NCBI GenBank assembly: GCA_023459335.1
Contig: JAEWUO010000031.1
Location: forward strand, 1 to 64,000
DNA length: 64,000 bases
Direction: 5' to 3'
DNA from: Bacillota bacterium
GTDB taxonomy: Bacteria; Bacillota; Clostridia; Christensenellales; CAG-138
The translations under genes were made by a program, and so were the position numbers. A model generated the notes under the pieces. It saw only the letters and a program-made list of their open reading frames with translations, had not been told where the DNA came from and searched no databases. Shown here piece by piece: positions 39,321 to 48,407 of this stretch. Each line of letters opens with the position of its first letter. Position 1 is the first letter of the stretch.

Positions 39321-40574
39321 TTATTCCGCAGGTTCGGCGTCGGTAACCGCTTCTTCCGTTGGTTTATTGTCCAGTCCCCGGATGGCGGGAATCGACATCA
39401 TGAGCACGGAAATCCCCATCACGAGTATACCGGAGATTAAAAACCAGTTGTGCACGCCGACCACCTCCGCAAACGCGCCGGAGAGCATCAGCCCCACCGG
39501 CATGGCGAGCGACATCATGCTCATCGAAAGCGCGAGCACACGGCCTAAGCATTCCGCTGCGATGCGCTCCTGAAAGATCGCCACCTGCACGCCCTGAAAC
39601 GGCGCGGAGAATCCCATCACCACGCACAGCGCGGCAAAACCGATAAACCCTTCTTTCGGCAGCAGTCCGGAGGCGGCGAATCCGGCGCCCATCAGAACTA
39701 CCGACAACCCCAGCGTCAGGATGCGTCGCTTGAATCCGCCCCACGCGCCGAGTATGAGCCCGCCGACGAGCATACCTGCGGAAAACGCAGTCTCCGCGAT
39801 CGCCGCATGCGTGGTCGTTCCGCCGAAGTAGCCCATGCTCATCAGCGGGAACAGCGCGTTGATCGGCATGAACACCAGCATGTACATCGTGCCGATCCAA
39901 AGGAGCTGAAAGAGCCCCTTGTCCTCACGGATGGCGAGATAACCGTTCTTCAGGTCGGTAAAGAACCCCGCCTGTCCGGTGAGCTCCGTCTTCACCGGTT
40001 TCGGGATCGCGATGACGGCGACGAACAAGGAGGCAATCACCGCGCCCAGCACGTCCAGCCCCACGATTGCCGAGAGCGACCAGTGCGCGTAGAGAAGCGC
40101 GCCGAGCGCGGGGCTGATCAGGAAGCTGATCGACTGGACCGACGAACTGTACCCGGCGCAGCGGGTCAGTTGGTCTTCCGGCACCAGGAGCGGTGTCACC
40201 GCCGACATCGCGGGCGTGTGAAACGCCGCGCCGACGCTGCGCAGAAAAAGGATGCCGAGCACCGTCCAGACCGGCGGCTCGATCTTCAGGGCGAGAACCG
40301 CGAGCGCGACGCCGGCGAGCGCGATAAAAAGATCCGCCCCGATCAGCACGAACTTTCGGCTCCAGCGATCCACCCAGACGCCAATAAACGGGCCTAACAG
40401 CGCCTGCGGCAGGAAACCGAAGAACGTCGCCATCGATAGAACAAGCGCGGAACCCGTCTTCTGGGTCAGATAAAAAATCAGCGCCATCTGGAGGATGCCG
40501 CTCGTCACGAGCGATACCGCTTCTCCGGACAAAATCGTAAAATACGGCCGTTTCCAGCTTTTTGACTGTATCAT
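39321..40574 (-). CDS. MFS transporter, DHA3-type (efflux-like)
   Basis: The 417-residue protein has twelve predicted membrane helices and the DHA3/Mef-type start GEAVSLVTSGILQMALIFYL, with GPFIGVWVDRWSRKFVLIGAD in the 2-3 loop. These proteins export drugs or metabolites by proton exchange; the substrate cannot be given. It is monocistronic, with AAGGGG before ATG 40574. Confidence 0.85.
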   Translation of the reverse strand: MIQSKSWKRPYFTILSGEAVSLVTSGILQMALIFYLTQKTGSALVLSMATFFGFLPQALLGPFIGVWVDRWSRKFVLIGADLFIALAGVALAVLALKIEPPVWTVLGILFLRSVGAAFHTPAMSAVTPLLVPEDQLTRCAGYSSSVQSISFLISPALGALLYAHWSLSAIVGLDVLGAVIASLFVAVIAIPKPVKTELTGQAGFFTDLKNGYLAIREDKGLFQLLWIGTMYMLVFMPINALFPLMSMGYFGGTTTHAAIAETAFSAGMLVGGLILGAWGGFKRRILTLGLSVVLMGAGFAASGLLPKEGFIGFAALCVVMGFSAPFQGVQVAIFQERIAAECLGRVLALSMSMMSLAMPVGLMLSGAFAEVVGVHNWFLISGILVMGISVLMMSIPAIRGLDNKPTEEAVTDAEPAE

Positions 40575-40664
40575 AAAGGACTACCCCTTCTTCTCATATA
40601 GCGATTTATATTACCATATCCACGAGTATTCCGGCGTGATATGGTCACCGTGCCGCAGGATGCA

Positions 40665-40691
40665 AACAGGCGGGGAGCCGCCCCGCCTGTT
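40665..40691 (-). terminator. Hairpin after the LVIVD/beta-helix gene
   Basis: AACAGGCGGGG (40665-40675) pairs perfectly with CCCCGCCTGTT (40681-40691). It is the only structure seen in the 40575-40897 gap. Confidence 0.6.
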
Positions 40692-40897
40692 AAAACGCAA
40701 GAATAAACGCGTTAAGCGCGATGAATCCGCGCCGCGCATCCTATCCGCATCCTCCGGCAAAGCAAACAGAGCCGTTTCCGGCCAATGTCCGGCTTGTGCC
40801 TTTATTCAGCGAATGCGGATGTAATAGTGCATGATCTCATCCTTCCGGTAATCTGTGGTACAGTATACGCAATTGGTAACCTTTTCGTCAACTGTGA

Positions 40898-43800
40898 CTA
40901 TTTTGCGGTTAACAAATATGCGTTCGAAAACTGCGACGTATTGCCGAGCGCATCCGTCACCAGCAGCAGTACGCGCGCGGCGCCCGCCAGCGCATCCGCC
41001 GATATGGTAAAGGTGCCTTCCTTGTCCGCGTCCGTAAAGCCGACCGGCACGATCGCGCTCCCGTCGTAACGATACGCCTCCACGCGCCCGAACGGCACTG
41101 TTATGCCGGATAAACCTTCCGCCGTTGCCGTTGCTTCCGGCGGCGCGATCATGCGGTTGCCGCCGTCCAGAAGCAGGATCACTTCCTGCGGTTTGCCGCT
41201 CACGAAACTGTTTGCGCGTATCATATTCCCTTCTCCAACGTCCGCGCGCAGCGTATTGCCGCCGGTCCTGGTAAACGAGTTGCCCTGCGCGAAGTTATTG
41301 CAGGCGCCGCTTTCAAAGAAGACGCCCAGCCCGTTGGGGTTGTCGATCCGGTTTCCCGCGATCAGGCAGCCCTGAATGCCGCTGTCGCTGATGCGCATCG
41401 TGATCGATCCGCCGTAGATACGGTTGCCCTCCGCCGCCGTATAGCCGCCGATCACCGCGTGTTTCTGCCCCATGTTGACCGAAAGCGGCGTTTCGTTCGG
41501 CAGCGGCTTGCCGTCCGCATCGTACCCCAAAATATTGCCGATCACGATATTGTCGCTCACGCCGTAGCCGTTGAGCTGGACGCCGTTCTGGTTTCCGCTG
41601 ATGAGGTTCGCCTCCCCCGCGCTCGTACCGCCGACGCGGTGGTTCCCGCTTGTCCACATGGTCACGCCGTCGTGGTTTGGAACCGCTTTTGTCCCCGTGA
41701 CGTCGGTTCCGATGTAATTGCCGGTCAAGGAGCAGTTATAGCTGTTCGGGTCGCTGAACACAACGCCTATGTTCGCGCCGGAGATGACGTTTCGCTCTTC
41801 CGGCGTCGTGCCGCCGACAACTGCGTTCATCACGTTGCTTTCCAGCGTAACATTGCTGGATGTCTCCGGGCTCACCGCTTTCGTGCCAGCGGCGTTGAGG
41901 CCGATAAAGTTGCCGATCACGCGCGTATGGTCGCCCCAGCTGTCGAAGTTGATGAATTGGTTTCCGCTGATGACGTTGCCCTCGCCCTCGCGCGTACCGC
42001 CGACGGTGACGCGATCCGATTCGGTCACAAATACGCCGTCGTAGTTCGGCATGGCATTCTCGCCGGAAAGATCGACGCCGACATAGTTGCCGAGCACCGT
42101 CTGGTCGTACCCGCCGACGCGGATGCCGTAGAGGCCGTTCCCGCTGAGCAGGTTGCCCTGTCCCATCGGTCCGCCGCCTTCCTTCCTGCTGCCGCCGGCC
42201 ACGTTATATCCGCCCTGCAGGTCGATCCCGTGCTGCGGAAAATTCACGATCTGCATACCCATGATACGGTTATAGAATGAATAAACGGTCAAACCGTTTC
42301 CGCTTTCGAGATTGCTCCCGTCGAGAATAACGCCCGCGTTGCTCGCGTCGATCGTCGTATGATCCCGAACGATTTCCGGAAGCGGAGATTCGAGCGAAAT
42401 CGTCGCCGGATGGTCGACGGGGAACGCGCCCGGATCGAATGTGATCGTCGTATTCATGTCGAGTTGTTCCAGCGCATAGCGAAGCGTTCCTTCCCCGCTG
42501 TCCGCCGCGCTGGTCACCACAAAACTCGACTCCTTGCTCGGCGAAGGCTGATTCGACGCAAGCAGGTTCAGCGAATACGGTTCTTCGCTGGTTTTCAGCG
42601 TCAGCTGTATTGCTGCGGATTGCGTAGCGCCCGCAGTATTCAGCCCCTTCGCATCGGCCTGCCGGTAAACCGTCATCCCCGCAAAGCTGTCCGCAACCGC
42701 CAGAATGCCGTTTTGATAGCTGCAGTCGTAAGCGATCCCGAGGGTTTTGACAGTATCGATCCGCTTGGGCGCGGTCGGGTCGGAGAGATCCAAAATATAA
42801 ACGCCTTCACCAAGCGCGGCGAGATAGGCGGTCGTCCCGTCGAGGCAAATGTCCATTACGCTGCCGGGCAGCGCGAGCTCGGAGATCTTTTTCGGATTGA
42901 TCGGATCGGAGACGTCCACGATCCAGATTCCGGGGTCGGCTGACGTGATCACCGTCGTCGAGTTCAGGAAGCGGACCGCCTCGCCGGACGAGTTTTTCTC
43001 CAGCGTCGATACCAGCCGGATATCCTGCGGATTGGATACGTCGATCAGCTGCAGCTGCCTGCTGTTCGTAGAGATATAAAGCGGTCCGCTGCAGTCCCCG
43101 TTGACCGGATTCTCCAGCTCAATCTTGCTCGCCGCCTTCGGATGCAGCGCGTCCGTTACGTCGACGGCCATATCGTGGAATTCACCCGGAACATAGATGT
43201 ATCCGTTTTGATAGGAAATCGAACGGAACGCCGTGTTAAACACCACTTCGTCGTTCGGCATGAAGCTGATTTTCTCCGGCTGGAGCGGATCGGCTGCGTC
43301 AAAAATGGCCAACGGTTCCTGTGACGCCAGGTGCGTACTCAGATAGGCTTTTCCTTCCGTGAGGATTACCTTGTTCGCATATCCGCCGCCTGTATCGTAC
43401 CAGTATGTTTCGGACGGGTTTTGCGGAGTTTGCATATCGTATACGTGCATGCCGGACATTCCGCCCGCGACAAAGCAGGCGTTTTCTTCCATCGTTACGC
43501 GCCGCCCTTCCAGCAACGGCATCCAGCGCCCCGTAAGCGAGAGGCCAGTCTTTTTTGAACAATCGAATATGAGAAGGCCCTTCTCACGGTCAAGCACGAA
43601 CGCCGTGTTTCCATCCGCCGCACCGGCGTAGACAAATCCGCCCAGGGTGAAGGATGACAGGCGAACCGGCACCGTCGGCAACGTGCCGTAGAACATCGCA
43701 CCCTCCGCGCCGTCGAGCACGAGCAGATCGTCTCCGAGCGCGCAGAGCGCCATTGCCCAGCCGGTCGTTTTCGCGGCGACGGCGTACTTCGGCGCAAGCG

Positions 43801-44539
43801 GATCGGTCAGCGCTAAAACCGAAACGCCGCCCCATGCGCTGGCCGCATAGAGGCGCCCGCGCAGCAGTTCCAGATCGTAAACAAACCCGTTAAGCGGCGT
43901 GAATCCCGCTTCGACCGGTTTTGTCGGGTCGGAGAGATCGACGGTGAATACGCCGCTGCCACCGCCCGCGATGTAGGCTACGGAGCCCGAAATCGCCACA
44001 TCGTACGCATATGCGAGCGGATATGCCTCCGAGACGGTTTTCATTTCCGCCGGATCGGAGACTTCGACGATCTGCACCCCCTGCGGTCCATCCGCGACGA
44101 CCGCATAATTACCATATAGGGTAACCCCCTCCGTGTAACCGCGCGTGTCGAGCGAGCCGCGGATTCTTATATCCGCGGGATCGGAACTATCCAGCGCGAC
44201 CAGCCCGCCGAGACCGCAGGAGACGTAGAGCATTCCGTTCCCGTCCGCGGTGATGTTCTCGACAAAATCCGGCAGCAGCGGACTTGTTCCAAGCAGAGTG
44301 ACCGCCGCCGGATCGGTTACGTCCAGCGCGAGCACATGCAGGCCGGAGCCGATGTAAAGCGTATCGCCGTTCAGCGCGAGCGCCTTCGTCGTACCTCCCG
44401 TCTGCCCGGTCAGCTGCCAGTCCTGCGCGCCTCCTTCTGCCGCGGCCCGCACGGGCGTCACTGAAAGAGCGAGCGTCATACAGAGCAGCAGCGCGCAAAC
44501 GCGCAGCATTGCCCGCCCCGACCATCTTTTATGTAGCAT
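40898..44539 (-). CDS. Large secreted LVIVD-repeat and beta-helix protein
   Basis: This 1213-residue protein starts with a signal peptide (MLHKRWSGRAMLRVCALLLC, then ALSVTPVRAAAEG). The first half, to about residue 620, has over ten LVIVD-type beta-propeller repeats of the form G..I.D[VL]SDP..P (e.g. GVFTVDLSDPTKPVEAG). From about 680 (VVTSAADSGEGTLRYALEQL) it becomes a right-handed beta-helix with repeats of NVISGN, NYIGTD.TGTKA.PN and VGGT. A small beta-sandwich ends it. No sortase motif or anchor is seen, so it is probably released or loosely bound. It may bind or act on surface polysaccharide, but no catalytic residues could be placed. Confidence 0.8.
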   Translation of the reverse strand: MLHKRWSGRAMLRVCALLLCMTLALSVTPVRAAAEGGAQDWQLTGQTGGTTKALALNGDTLYIGSGLHVLALDVTDPAAVTLLGTSPLLPDFVENITADGNGMLYVSCGLGGLVALDSSDPADIRIRGSLDTRGYTEGVTLYGNYAVVADGPQGVQIVEVSDPAEMKTVSEAYPLAYAYDVAISGSVAYIAGGGSGVFTVDLSDPTKPVEAGFTPLNGFVYDLELLRGRLYAASAWGGVSVLALTDPLAPKYAVAAKTTGWAMALCALGDDLLVLDGAEGAMFYGTLPTVPVRLSSFTLGGFVYAGAADGNTAFVLDREKGLLIFDCSKKTGLSLTGRWMPLLEGRRVTMEENACFVAGGMSGMHVYDMQTPQNPSETYWYDTGGGYANKVILTEGKAYLSTHLASQEPLAIFDAADPLQPEKISFMPNDEVVFNTAFRSISYQNGYIYVPGEFHDMAVDVTDALHPKAASKIELENPVNGDCSGPLYISTNSRQLQLIDVSNPQDIRLVSTLEKNSSGEAVRFLNSTTVITSADPGIWIVDVSDPINPKKISELALPGSVMDICLDGTTAYLAALGEGVYILDLSDPTAPKRIDTVKTLGIAYDCSYQNGILAVADSFAGMTVYRQADAKGLNTAGATQSAAIQLTLKTSEEPYSLNLLASNQPSPSKESSFVVTSAADSGEGTLRYALEQLDMNTTITFDPGAFPVDHPATISLESPLPEIVRDHTTIDASNAGVILDGSNLESGNGLTVYSFYNRIMGMQIVNFPQHGIDLQGGYNVAGGSRKEGGGPMGQGNLLSGNGLYGIRVGGYDQTVLGNYVGVDLSGENAMPNYDGVFVTESDRVTVGGTREGEGNVISGNQFINFDSWGDHTRVIGNFIGLNAAGTKAVSPETSSNVTLESNVMNAVVGGTTPEERNVISGANIGVVFSDPNSYNCSLTGNYIGTDVTGTKAVPNHDGVTMWTSGNHRVGGTSAGEANLISGNQNGVQLNGYGVSDNIVIGNILGYDADGKPLPNETPLSVNMGQKHAVIGGYTAAEGNRIYGGSITMRISDSGIQGCLIAGNRIDNPNGLGVFFESGACNNFAQGNSFTRTGGNTLRADVGEGNMIRANSFVSGKPQEVILLLDGGNRMIAPPEATATAEGLSGITVPFGRVEAYRYDGSAIVPVGFTDADKEGTFTISADALAGAARVLLLVTDALGNTSQFSNAYLLTAK

Positions 44540-44695
44540 AAGATCCTCCGGTTTGTTTCAATCCATTTCGCCGTGCGGAATCAGTTTTAAATAGTGTTTC
44601 TGCGTCGCGTTACAGGAATCAACAGCCGAAATGCGGCTCGAGTGTTTCGGATAAGAAAATCTTCTATGAAATGGAAAATCTACGATACTACGCAA

Positions 44696-44724
44696 TTTAT
44701 ACCACGCTTTATTACGTATTGCAA
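44696..44724 (-). promoter_or_regulatory. Promoter of the LVIVD/beta-helix gene
   Basis: On the minus strand TTGCAA (44724-44719), 17 bp, TATAAA (44701-44696). Apart from this the 44540-44841 gap shows nothing. Confidence 0.65.
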
Positions 44725-44841
44725 GCGTGAAATCTGGTGAAACGCCGCGGCGAAACAATCCGCCTGCCAACCGGTTGTTTTTCGATAGAAACCGAAAAAA
44801 ACGACTGCAACCAGCCGTTTATCCAAAATTTAACACTGCGC

Positions 44842-45582
44842 TTATGCCTTCGCCGCCTTAGCCGCGATGTCTTTCACCACTTCGCCTGCGAGGATAAACC
44901 CCGCGACGGGCGGTACGAACGAAACGCTGCCCGGCGTCTGCCGTTTTGCGTGGAGCGCCGACGCGCTTTGCCCGTCCGGTTCTTCGGCTATGGGTTTGAT
45001 CGCCACCTCGCGGGAGTAGACGACCTTCAGAGACGGGATTCCCCGCGCTTTGAGTTCTTTTCGCACGACGCGCGCCAGCGGGCAGCCGGACGTGCGATAG
45101 ATGTCCGAGACCTCAAAGCGTGTCGGATCGAGTCGGTTACCCGCGCCCATCGCGCTGACAATCAGTACGCCTGCGGCATACGCGCGCTCGATCAACAGGA
45201 GTTTGCTCGAAACGGTGTCGATCGCGTCAACAATATAATCGAAGCGCGAAAGATCGATTTGCGCCGCATTTTCCGCGCCGTAAAAACACGCGTGCGCGGA
45301 CACGGCGCAGCGCGGGTTGATGTCCAGAATACGCTCTCGCATTACCTCGACTTTCGGTTTTCCGAGGGTGGAGTGCAGCGCGATCAGCTGACGGTTGATG
45401 TTGGAGAGGCAAACCGCGTCGTCGTCGAAGAGGTCGATGGCGCCGACGCCCGCGCGCGCGAGTGCCTCCGCGGCGAAACTGCCAACCCCGCCGATGCCAA
45501 ACACGGCGACGCGCGCGGCCGCGAGCGCTTGCATCGCACGCGCGCCAAGAAGCAGCCTTTCCCGCGAAAATTCATCCGTCAT
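44842..45582 (-). CDS. tcdA: tRNA threonylcarbamoyladenosine dehydratase
   Basis: TcdA (CsdL/YgdL) cyclises t6A37 of tRNA using ATP. The 246-residue E1-like protein has the nucleotide loop VFGIGGVGSFAAEALARAG, the RQLIALHSTLGKPK stretch and DAIDTVSSK. The family's long C-terminal hydrophobic end (VAGFILAGEVVKDI) is present. I chose ATG 45582, with AAGGGA before it, over the upstream in-frame starts that cross into the rrf2 promoter region. It is divergent from rrf2. Confidence 0.9.
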   Translation of the reverse strand: MTDEFSRERLLLGARAMQALAAARVAVFGIGGVGSFAAEALARAGVGAIDLFDDDAVCLSNINRQLIALHSTLGKPKVEVMRERILDINPRCAVSAHACFYGAENAAQIDLSRFDYIVDAIDTVSSKLLLIERAYAAGVLIVSAMGAGNRLDPTRFEVSDIYRTSGCPLARVVRKELKARGIPSLKVVYSREVAIKPIAEEPDGQSASALHAKRQTPGSVSFVPPVAGFILAGEVVKDIAAKAAKA

Positions 45583-45704
45583 AGTGAAAATCCCTTCATC
45601 CATCGTCTTTTCCGCCGGTACTCTGGCATCATACCGCCGTTCCCGCGCGCCGTCAACCGAGCGAATGATTGTGTAAAATAATATATGAAATTGAGCCGAA
45701 TCTC

Positions 45705-45741
45705 TTGACACACTTTCCGATGTCATTTATTATAAAACATA
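45705..45741 (+). promoter_or_regulatory. rrf2 promoter with shared 11-mer operator candidate
   Basis: TTGACA (45705-45710), 17 bp, TATTAT (45728-45733). TATAAAACATA (45731-45741) overlaps the -10, and the same 11-mer occurs at the cysK promoter. TATAA (45731-45735) and TTATA (45748-45752) form a wider dyad. Confidence 0.6.
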
Positions 45742-45773
45742 CTAATCTTATAGGAAAAGGAGACTCCGACGGT

Positions 45774-46220
45774 ATGCGAATCTCCGCGAAAGGGCGCTAC
45801 GCGCTCGCGGCCATGATCAGCATGGCGCAGCAGTATTCGAGCGGCGAGTTCATCACGCTCATCAGCATCTCGGAAAGGCTCGATATCTCGAAGATCTACC
45901 TGGAGCAAGTATTCGCGCTGCTGAAACGGGGGGAACTCGTCACCTCGACAAAAGGCGCGCAGGGCGGCTATCAGCTCGCGCGCGTGCCGCGGCAGATCAC
46001 CGCGCTGGATGTGCTGACGGCGGTGGAGACCAGCCTGTTTGATAAAACCGAAGACACGGTAGCGGAAAAAGTGCCGGAAATCGAATTCGCCATGCGCTCC
46101 CGCGCGTTCGACCTGTTGGACGCTTCCGTATCGGACGCGCTGTCCCAAACGACGCTCGAAGACCTCGTCCACGCCGCCGAACGCCGCAGGGCGGACAGCG
46201 CGATGATGTTTTATATCTGA
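45774..46220 (+). CDS. Rrf2-family regulator, CymR-like
   Basis: The 148-residue protein has the Rrf2 winged helix (MRISAKGRYALAAMISMAQQ; ISERLDISKIYLEQVF; GAQGGYQLAR). It contains no Cys, so it cannot hold an Fe-S cluster as IscR or NsrR do. CymR, the repressor of cysteine metabolism, lacks cluster cysteines in the same way and binds CysK as partner; cysK is the convergent neighbour here. ATG 45774 follows GGAAAAGGAG; the start at 45669 crosses the promoter. Confidence 0.8.
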   Translation: MRISAKGRYALAAMISMAQQYSSGEFITLISISERLDISKIYLEQVFALLKRGELVTSTKGAQGGYQLARVPRQITALDVLTAVETSLFDKTEDTVAEKVPEIEFAMRSRAFDLLDASVSDALSQTTLEDLVHAAERRRADSAMMFYI

Positions 46221-46237
46221 ATAAGACACGATACGCA

Positions 46238-46264
46238 AAACGCCCGTCCTGCCGACGGGCGTTT
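46238..46264. terminator. Bidirectional terminator between rrf2 and cysK
   Basis: AAACGCCCGTC (46238-46248) pairs perfectly with GACGGGCGTTT (46254-46264) around a five-base loop. Confidence 0.85.
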
Positions 46265-46287
46265 CAATTGTTGGTTTCGCCCCGTTG

Positions 46288-47226
46288 TTACGCGAGGTCC
46301 GCAAACAGCGCGGTGGAAAGATACCGTTCGCCGGTATCCGGCAGGATGGCCACGATGGTCTTGCCCGCGTTTTCGGGGCGTTTTGCGAGTTCCGCCGCAG
46401 CCCAAACCGTCGCGCCGGAGGAAATGCCGACGAGCAGCCCTTCGCACACCGCAACTTCACGGCTCGCCGCGAACGCGTCCTCGTTTTTTACAGCGATGAT
46501 TTCATCGTAAATTTTCGTATTCAGCACGCCCGGCACAAAACCCGCGCCGATGCCCTGAATCTTGTGCGGGCCGGGATTTCCGCCGGACAGCACAGGCGAA
46601 TCCGCAGGTTCGACGACGACGACCCTCACGTTCGGGTTTTTGCTCCTGAGATATTCGCCCACGCCGGTCACGGTGCCGCCCGTACCCGCGCCTGCGACGA
46701 AGATATCGACTTTGCCGTCCGTGTCATCCCAGATCTCCGGGCCGGTGGTCGCGCGGTGGATCGCGGGGTTCGCCGGATTTGAAAACTGCCCGGGGATGAA
46801 CGAATGCGGAATCTGCGCGGCGAGTTCGTCCGCCTTTTCGATGGCGCCCTTCATGCCCTTTGCGCCTTCGGTCAGAACGATTTCCGCGCCGTAGGCCTTC
46901 ATGAGAATTCGCCGCTCCACGCTCATGGTTTCCGGCATTGTGATAATCACGCGATAGCCGCGCGCCGCCGCGACGGAGGCAAGGCCGATGCCGGTGTTGC
47001 CGCTCGTGGGTTCGATGATCACGCTGCCCGGTTTGAGCGCGCCGCGCTGTTCCGCGTCGTCGATCATCGCCAGCGCGATGCGGTCCTTGACGCTTCCGCC
47101 GGGGTTGAAGTATTCCAGCTTCGCAACGATCTTCGCCTTGAGGCCATGTTTCTTTTCATAATTGGAGAGCTCCAGAAGCGGGGTCTTTCCAATCAGTTCC
47201 GTCAGGCTCTTTGCAATCTTCTCCAT
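46288..47226 (-). CDS. cysK: Cysteine synthase A
   Basis: CysK makes cysteine from O-acetylserine and sulfide with PLP. The 312-residue protein has the PLP Lys K47 in PGGSVKDR, the substrate loop EPTSGNTGIGL and the phosphate-binding GAGTGGTVTG. Length and motifs are standard. AAAGGAG precedes ATG 47226. Confidence 0.94.
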   Translation of the reverse strand: MEKIAKSLTELIGKTPLLELSNYEKKHGLKAKIVAKLEYFNPGGSVKDRIALAMIDDAEQRGALKPGSVIIEPTSGNTGIGLASVAAARGYRVIITMPETMSVERRILMKAYGAEIVLTEGAKGMKGAIEKADELAAQIPHSFIPGQFSNPANPAIHRATTGPEIWDDTDGKVDIFVAGAGTGGTVTGVGEYLRSKNPNVRVVVVEPADSPVLSGGNPGPHKIQGIGAGFVPGVLNTKIYDEIIAVKNEDAFAASREVAVCEGLLVGISSGATVWAAAELAKRPENAGKTIVAILPDTGERYLSTALFADLA

Positions 47227-47260
47227 CGGGGTTGCTCTCCTTTATAACATACTTTATTTA

Positions 47261-47307
47261 TATGTTTTATATATTATTACTCTATCCGAAAAAAGCCGGT
47301 TTGTCAA
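47261..47307 (-). promoter_or_regulatory. cysK promoter with shared 11-mer
   Basis: On the minus strand TTGACA (47307-47302), 17 bp, TAGAGT (47284-47279). TATAAAACATA (minus, 47271-47261) covers the likely start site. The inverted arms AACATA and TATGTT follow in the leader. Confidence 0.6.
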
Positions 47308-47345
47308 GCGTATTATTCCAAAGATAGATCTCAGGAAAAGTGCTG

Positions 47346-48266
47346 TTATTCCGCGGAAAACGGCTCGATCCAGACCTTCATACGCCCGCCGCAGACCATG
47401 CCTTCCTCCTCGGCGACGTCGTTCGACATATCGAGCGAAACGAGCCGCGCTTTCCCCGAGCGCAATGTTTCCAGCGCGTGATGAACGATCTCGTGCTCGC
47501 CGCAGCCGCCGCCGACGGTGCCGACGATGCCGCCAAGCCAGTTCACCGCCATGACCGCGCCGGGCGGCACCGGCGCAGACCCGCTTTTTTCCACCACGAC
47601 GGCGAGCGCGCACGGTTCTTTGTCCGAAAGCAAATAGGCCAGCAGCTCCGGCTCCTGCGAAGCGAGCGCAAGGCGTTCCGCTTCTCTCTCCGCGCTTTTG
47701 CTGCTGCGCTGCTGAATCAGCTCCGCGAGGATGGAGATAGCGATCTCCTTCGGCGTCTCCGCACCGATCGGCAGTCCGATCGGCGTATGCACGAGGTCGA
47801 TCCTGTTCCGGTCGTACCCTTCTTCTTCCAGCATTTTAAACAGCTCTATCGTCCGCCGCCGAGAGCCGATGAGCCCCAGATAGCGAGGCATCACGCCGGT
47901 AAAGAGCTCCCGCAGGCAGACCGCGTCGTAACGGTGGCCGCGCGTGATCACGCAGACGAAGTCAAAGCGCGTGATGGAAAGCTCCCGAATCGCATTGACG
48001 AACGAATCGCAAACCACCCGGCCCGCCTCTGGAAAACGCTGCGCGTTGGCAAAACTCGGGCGGTCGTCCGCCACGATGACGTCGAACTCCAGATCGGCGG
48101 CATAGCGGCAGAGCGGCTGGGAAACATGCCCCCCGCCGAGCAGAATCAGCCGCTGCGGCGGCAGAAACGCGCGCGTATAGATTTTTTCCGCGCCGCGATC
48201 GTCCCGCGCGGTGAAGATCAGTTCCGCGGGCGCGCCGCCTTTCATGGCGAGGTTGACAACACGCAT
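47346..48266 (-). CDS. XdhC/CoxI-family molybdoenzyme maturation protein
   Basis: The 306-residue protein has a Rossmann XdhC domain first (about 35-185; LILLGGGHVSQPLCRYAADL, then VADDRPSFAN and LGLIGSRRRT). The XdhC_CoxI domain comes second (about 210-300; GSAPVPPGAVMAV, GGGCGEHEIV, EEEGMVCGGR). XdhC proteins insert sulfurated molybdenum cofactor into xanthine dehydrogenase-like enzymes. No such enzyme is in this window. AGGAGGAAAAACC precedes ATG 48266; the leader contains the duplicated end of tex. Confidence 0.85.
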   Translation of the reverse strand: MRVVNLAMKGGAPAELIFTARDDRGAEKIYTRAFLPPQRLILLGGGHVSQPLCRYAADLEFDVIVADDRPSFANAQRFPEAGRVVCDSFVNAIRELSITRFDFVCVITRGHRYDAVCLRELFTGVMPRYLGLIGSRRRTIELFKMLEEEGYDRNRIDLVHTPIGLPIGAETPKEIAISILAELIQQRSSKSAEREAERLALASQEPELLAYLLSDKEPCALAVVVEKSGSAPVPPGAVMAVNWLGGIVGTVGGGCGEHEIVHHALETLRSGKARLVSLDMSNDVAEEEGMVCGGRMKVWIEPFSAE

Positions 48267-48281
48267 GGTTTTTCCTCCTGC

Positions 48282-48407
48282 CGGATCGGCCGGTCAGCTT
48301 TCGCTTTTTACCTGTTTCATTGAGAGCGAGATCCGCTTTTTCGACGGATCGGCCGGTCAACTTTCGCTTTTTACCTGTTTCATTGAGAGCGAGATCCGCT
48401 TTTTCGA
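48282..48407 (-). repeat. 63-bp tandem duplication of the tex 3' end
   Basis: Units 48282-48344 and 48345-48407 are identical except for G48297/A48360. The unit covers the final 18 codons of tex (DPSKKRISLSMKQVKSES), its TGA and a few bases. The single difference is synonymous (last Ser codon). The extra copy forms most of the gap and the xdhC leader. Confidence 0.93.

Noticed and set aside
47346..48266. XdhC with domains in reversed order as a novelty
   Set aside because: The Rossmann domain comes first, unlike Rhodobacter XdhC, but I recall the same order in clostridial XdhC/CoxI proteins, so it was not scored as new.
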